From positions 1 to 6,657 of the forward strand of contig CAUBUJ010000093.1 in the NCBI GenBank assembly GCA_958439155.1: a stretch of 6,657 bases of DNA, read 5' to 3'. A model generated the notes under the pieces. The model saw only the letters and a list, made by a program, of their open reading frames with translations, had not been told where the DNA came from and ran no database searches. Both the position numbers and the translations under genes were made by a program. Numbering within the stretch: position 1 is the first letter of the stretch; each line of letters starts with the position of its first letter. Below are positions 5,829-6,657 of this stretch, in pieces. Source of the stretch: an uncultured Veillonellaceae bacterium. Lineage in GTDB: Bacteria; Bacillota; Negativicutes; Veillonellales; Dialisteraceae.

Positions 5829-5846
5829 AGGACATTCAAAAATTCA

Positions 5847-6657
5847 TTACGCTCCCGGGAAGAACGGCCATACCATCGGGATCACGATTACAGAAAGGAT
5901 CAGAGCGACGATGGTGAACGGGAAGCCGAACTTCACGTAGTTGTTGAATGTAAATTCGCCAGGTCCGAGGACGAGGGTGTTCGGCGGGGTGCCCATCGGT
6001 GTGCAGAATGCGCAGGATGCGGCAATGCCGAGGCACATCAGTACCGGACGGGGATCCGCCCCGATGGACTGGGCGATAGAAATACCAATCGGCGCGAGAA
6101 GCGCAGCGGATGCGGTGTTGGACATGAAGTTTGTCAGTACGCAGGAAATCAGGAACAGAACGCCTGCTACCATGTAGGGGTTCGGGTTTTCGCCGATGAG
6201 GCCTACCACCTGGTCAGCGATCATCTTGCCTGCGCCGGTCTTGTCCATAGCGGTCGCTACGGAGAGCATGCCGGCGAAGAGGAAAATCGTGACCCAGTCA
6301 ATGCCCGCATACGCTTCTTTTTCCTTCAGGCAGCCGGTGATGACGCAGAGGATTGCGCCCGCAACTGCTGCAGTCTGAAGCGGTACAGTCTTGAGATCGA
6401 GATACATGAAGCCTACAACAGCGAGAAGAATGATGCCGGAAATCCACTGTTTTGCCTTGCTCTTGCCGGCTTCGTCGCCTGCACCTGCTTCAGCAGCAGC
6501 TTCTTCGAGGGCTTTCTTGTCTTCTTCGCTCATTTCCGCGCCGCCTTCATGGGTAGGCAGGAGGAAACGGCCGAGGAAAATGCAGTAGATGATGCCAGCG
6601 ATGGTCATCGGAACACCGATCCATGCGAATTCGAAGAATCCGAAGGACGGAAGACCT
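5847..6657 (-). CDS. DASS/SLC13-family dicarboxylate transporter, C-terminal part (cut by window edge)
   Basis: The C-terminal 269 residues of a second carrier of the same family as the gene at 907-2205; the N-terminal half, with the first SNT motif, lies beyond the right edge. Visible are the linker loop (about 35-70), which is acidic and Ala-rich (EEDKKALEEAAAEAGAG), then DWVTIFLFAGML at 120-131, SNT at 179-181, GTPPN at 222-226 and the ending VWPFFPGA. The second SNT and TPPN motifs form one of the two Na+/substrate half-sites. Outside the loop about three quarters of residues equal those of the complete paralogue. The reading frame stays open to the edge, so the ATG at 6608 is internal. 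It is upstream of the OadG-like and beta-subunit genes in the same direction with no terminator between, so probably in one operon. C4-dicarboxylate is the likely cargo; Na+ dependence is inferred. Confidence 0.92.
   Translation of the reverse strand, partial: GLPSFGFFEFAWIGVPMTIAGIIYCIFLGRFLLPTHEGGAEMSEEDKKALEEAAAEAGAGDEAGKSKAKQWISGIILLAVVGFMYLDLKTVPLQTAAVAGAILCVITGCLKEKEAYAGIDWVTIFLFAGMLSVATAMDKTGAGKMIADQVVGLIGENPNPYMVAGVLFLISCVLTNFMSNTASAALLAPIGISIAQSIGADPRPVLMCLGIAASCAFCTPMGTPPNTLVLGPGEFTFNNYVKFGFPFTIVALILSVIVIPMVWPFFPGA

Overview
The window looks like a chromosomal segment from an anaerobic Negativicutes bacterium (Veillonella/Dialister/Megasphaera/Phascolarctobacterium-like). This is an inference from gene content: Na+-translocating decarboxylase membrane subunits next to dicarboxylate transporters and a class II fumarase, with moderate GC, strong Shine-Dalgarno sites and intrinsic terminators. 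I see no mobile element, CRISPR array, tRNA or rRNA.

Layout, left to right. 1-605 (minus): the N-terminal 201 codons of fumC, with its promoter just upstream. 606-906: a gap holding that promoter and a probable terminator for the next gene. 907-2205 (minus): a complete DASS/SLC13-type dicarboxylate transporter. 2206-2574: a divergent control region with a long structured leader for the transporter, two operator-like inverted repeats, and an opposite-facing promoter for an MFS gene. 2575-3741 (plus): a YbjJ-like MFS permease. 3756-3789: a very strong bidirectional terminator shared with the converging gene at 3816-4109 (minus), an unrecognised 97-residue protein with two membrane helices. 4110-4485: that gene's leader and promoter, then the terminator of the following operon. 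4486-6657 (minus): the end of an operon reading DASS transporter (C-terminal 269 residues visible), a 41-residue OadG-like membrane subunit, and a decarboxylase beta subunit of the OadB/GcdB/MmdB family.

A coherent reading is C4-dicarboxylate (succinate/fumarate/malate) metabolism coupled to sodium bioenergetics. The beta subunit, with biotin-carrying and carboxyltransferase partners encoded elsewhere, would expel Na+ on decarboxylation, and the DASS carriers could use that gradient to import the dicarboxylate. The transporter substrates, the Na+ coupling and the identity of the decarboxylase (methylmalonyl-CoA, glutaconyl-CoA or oxaloacetate) cannot be settled from this window. The least explained items are the 97-residue membrane protein, the roughly 180-nt structured leader and twin operators of the complete DASS gene, and the 41-residue pump subunit.
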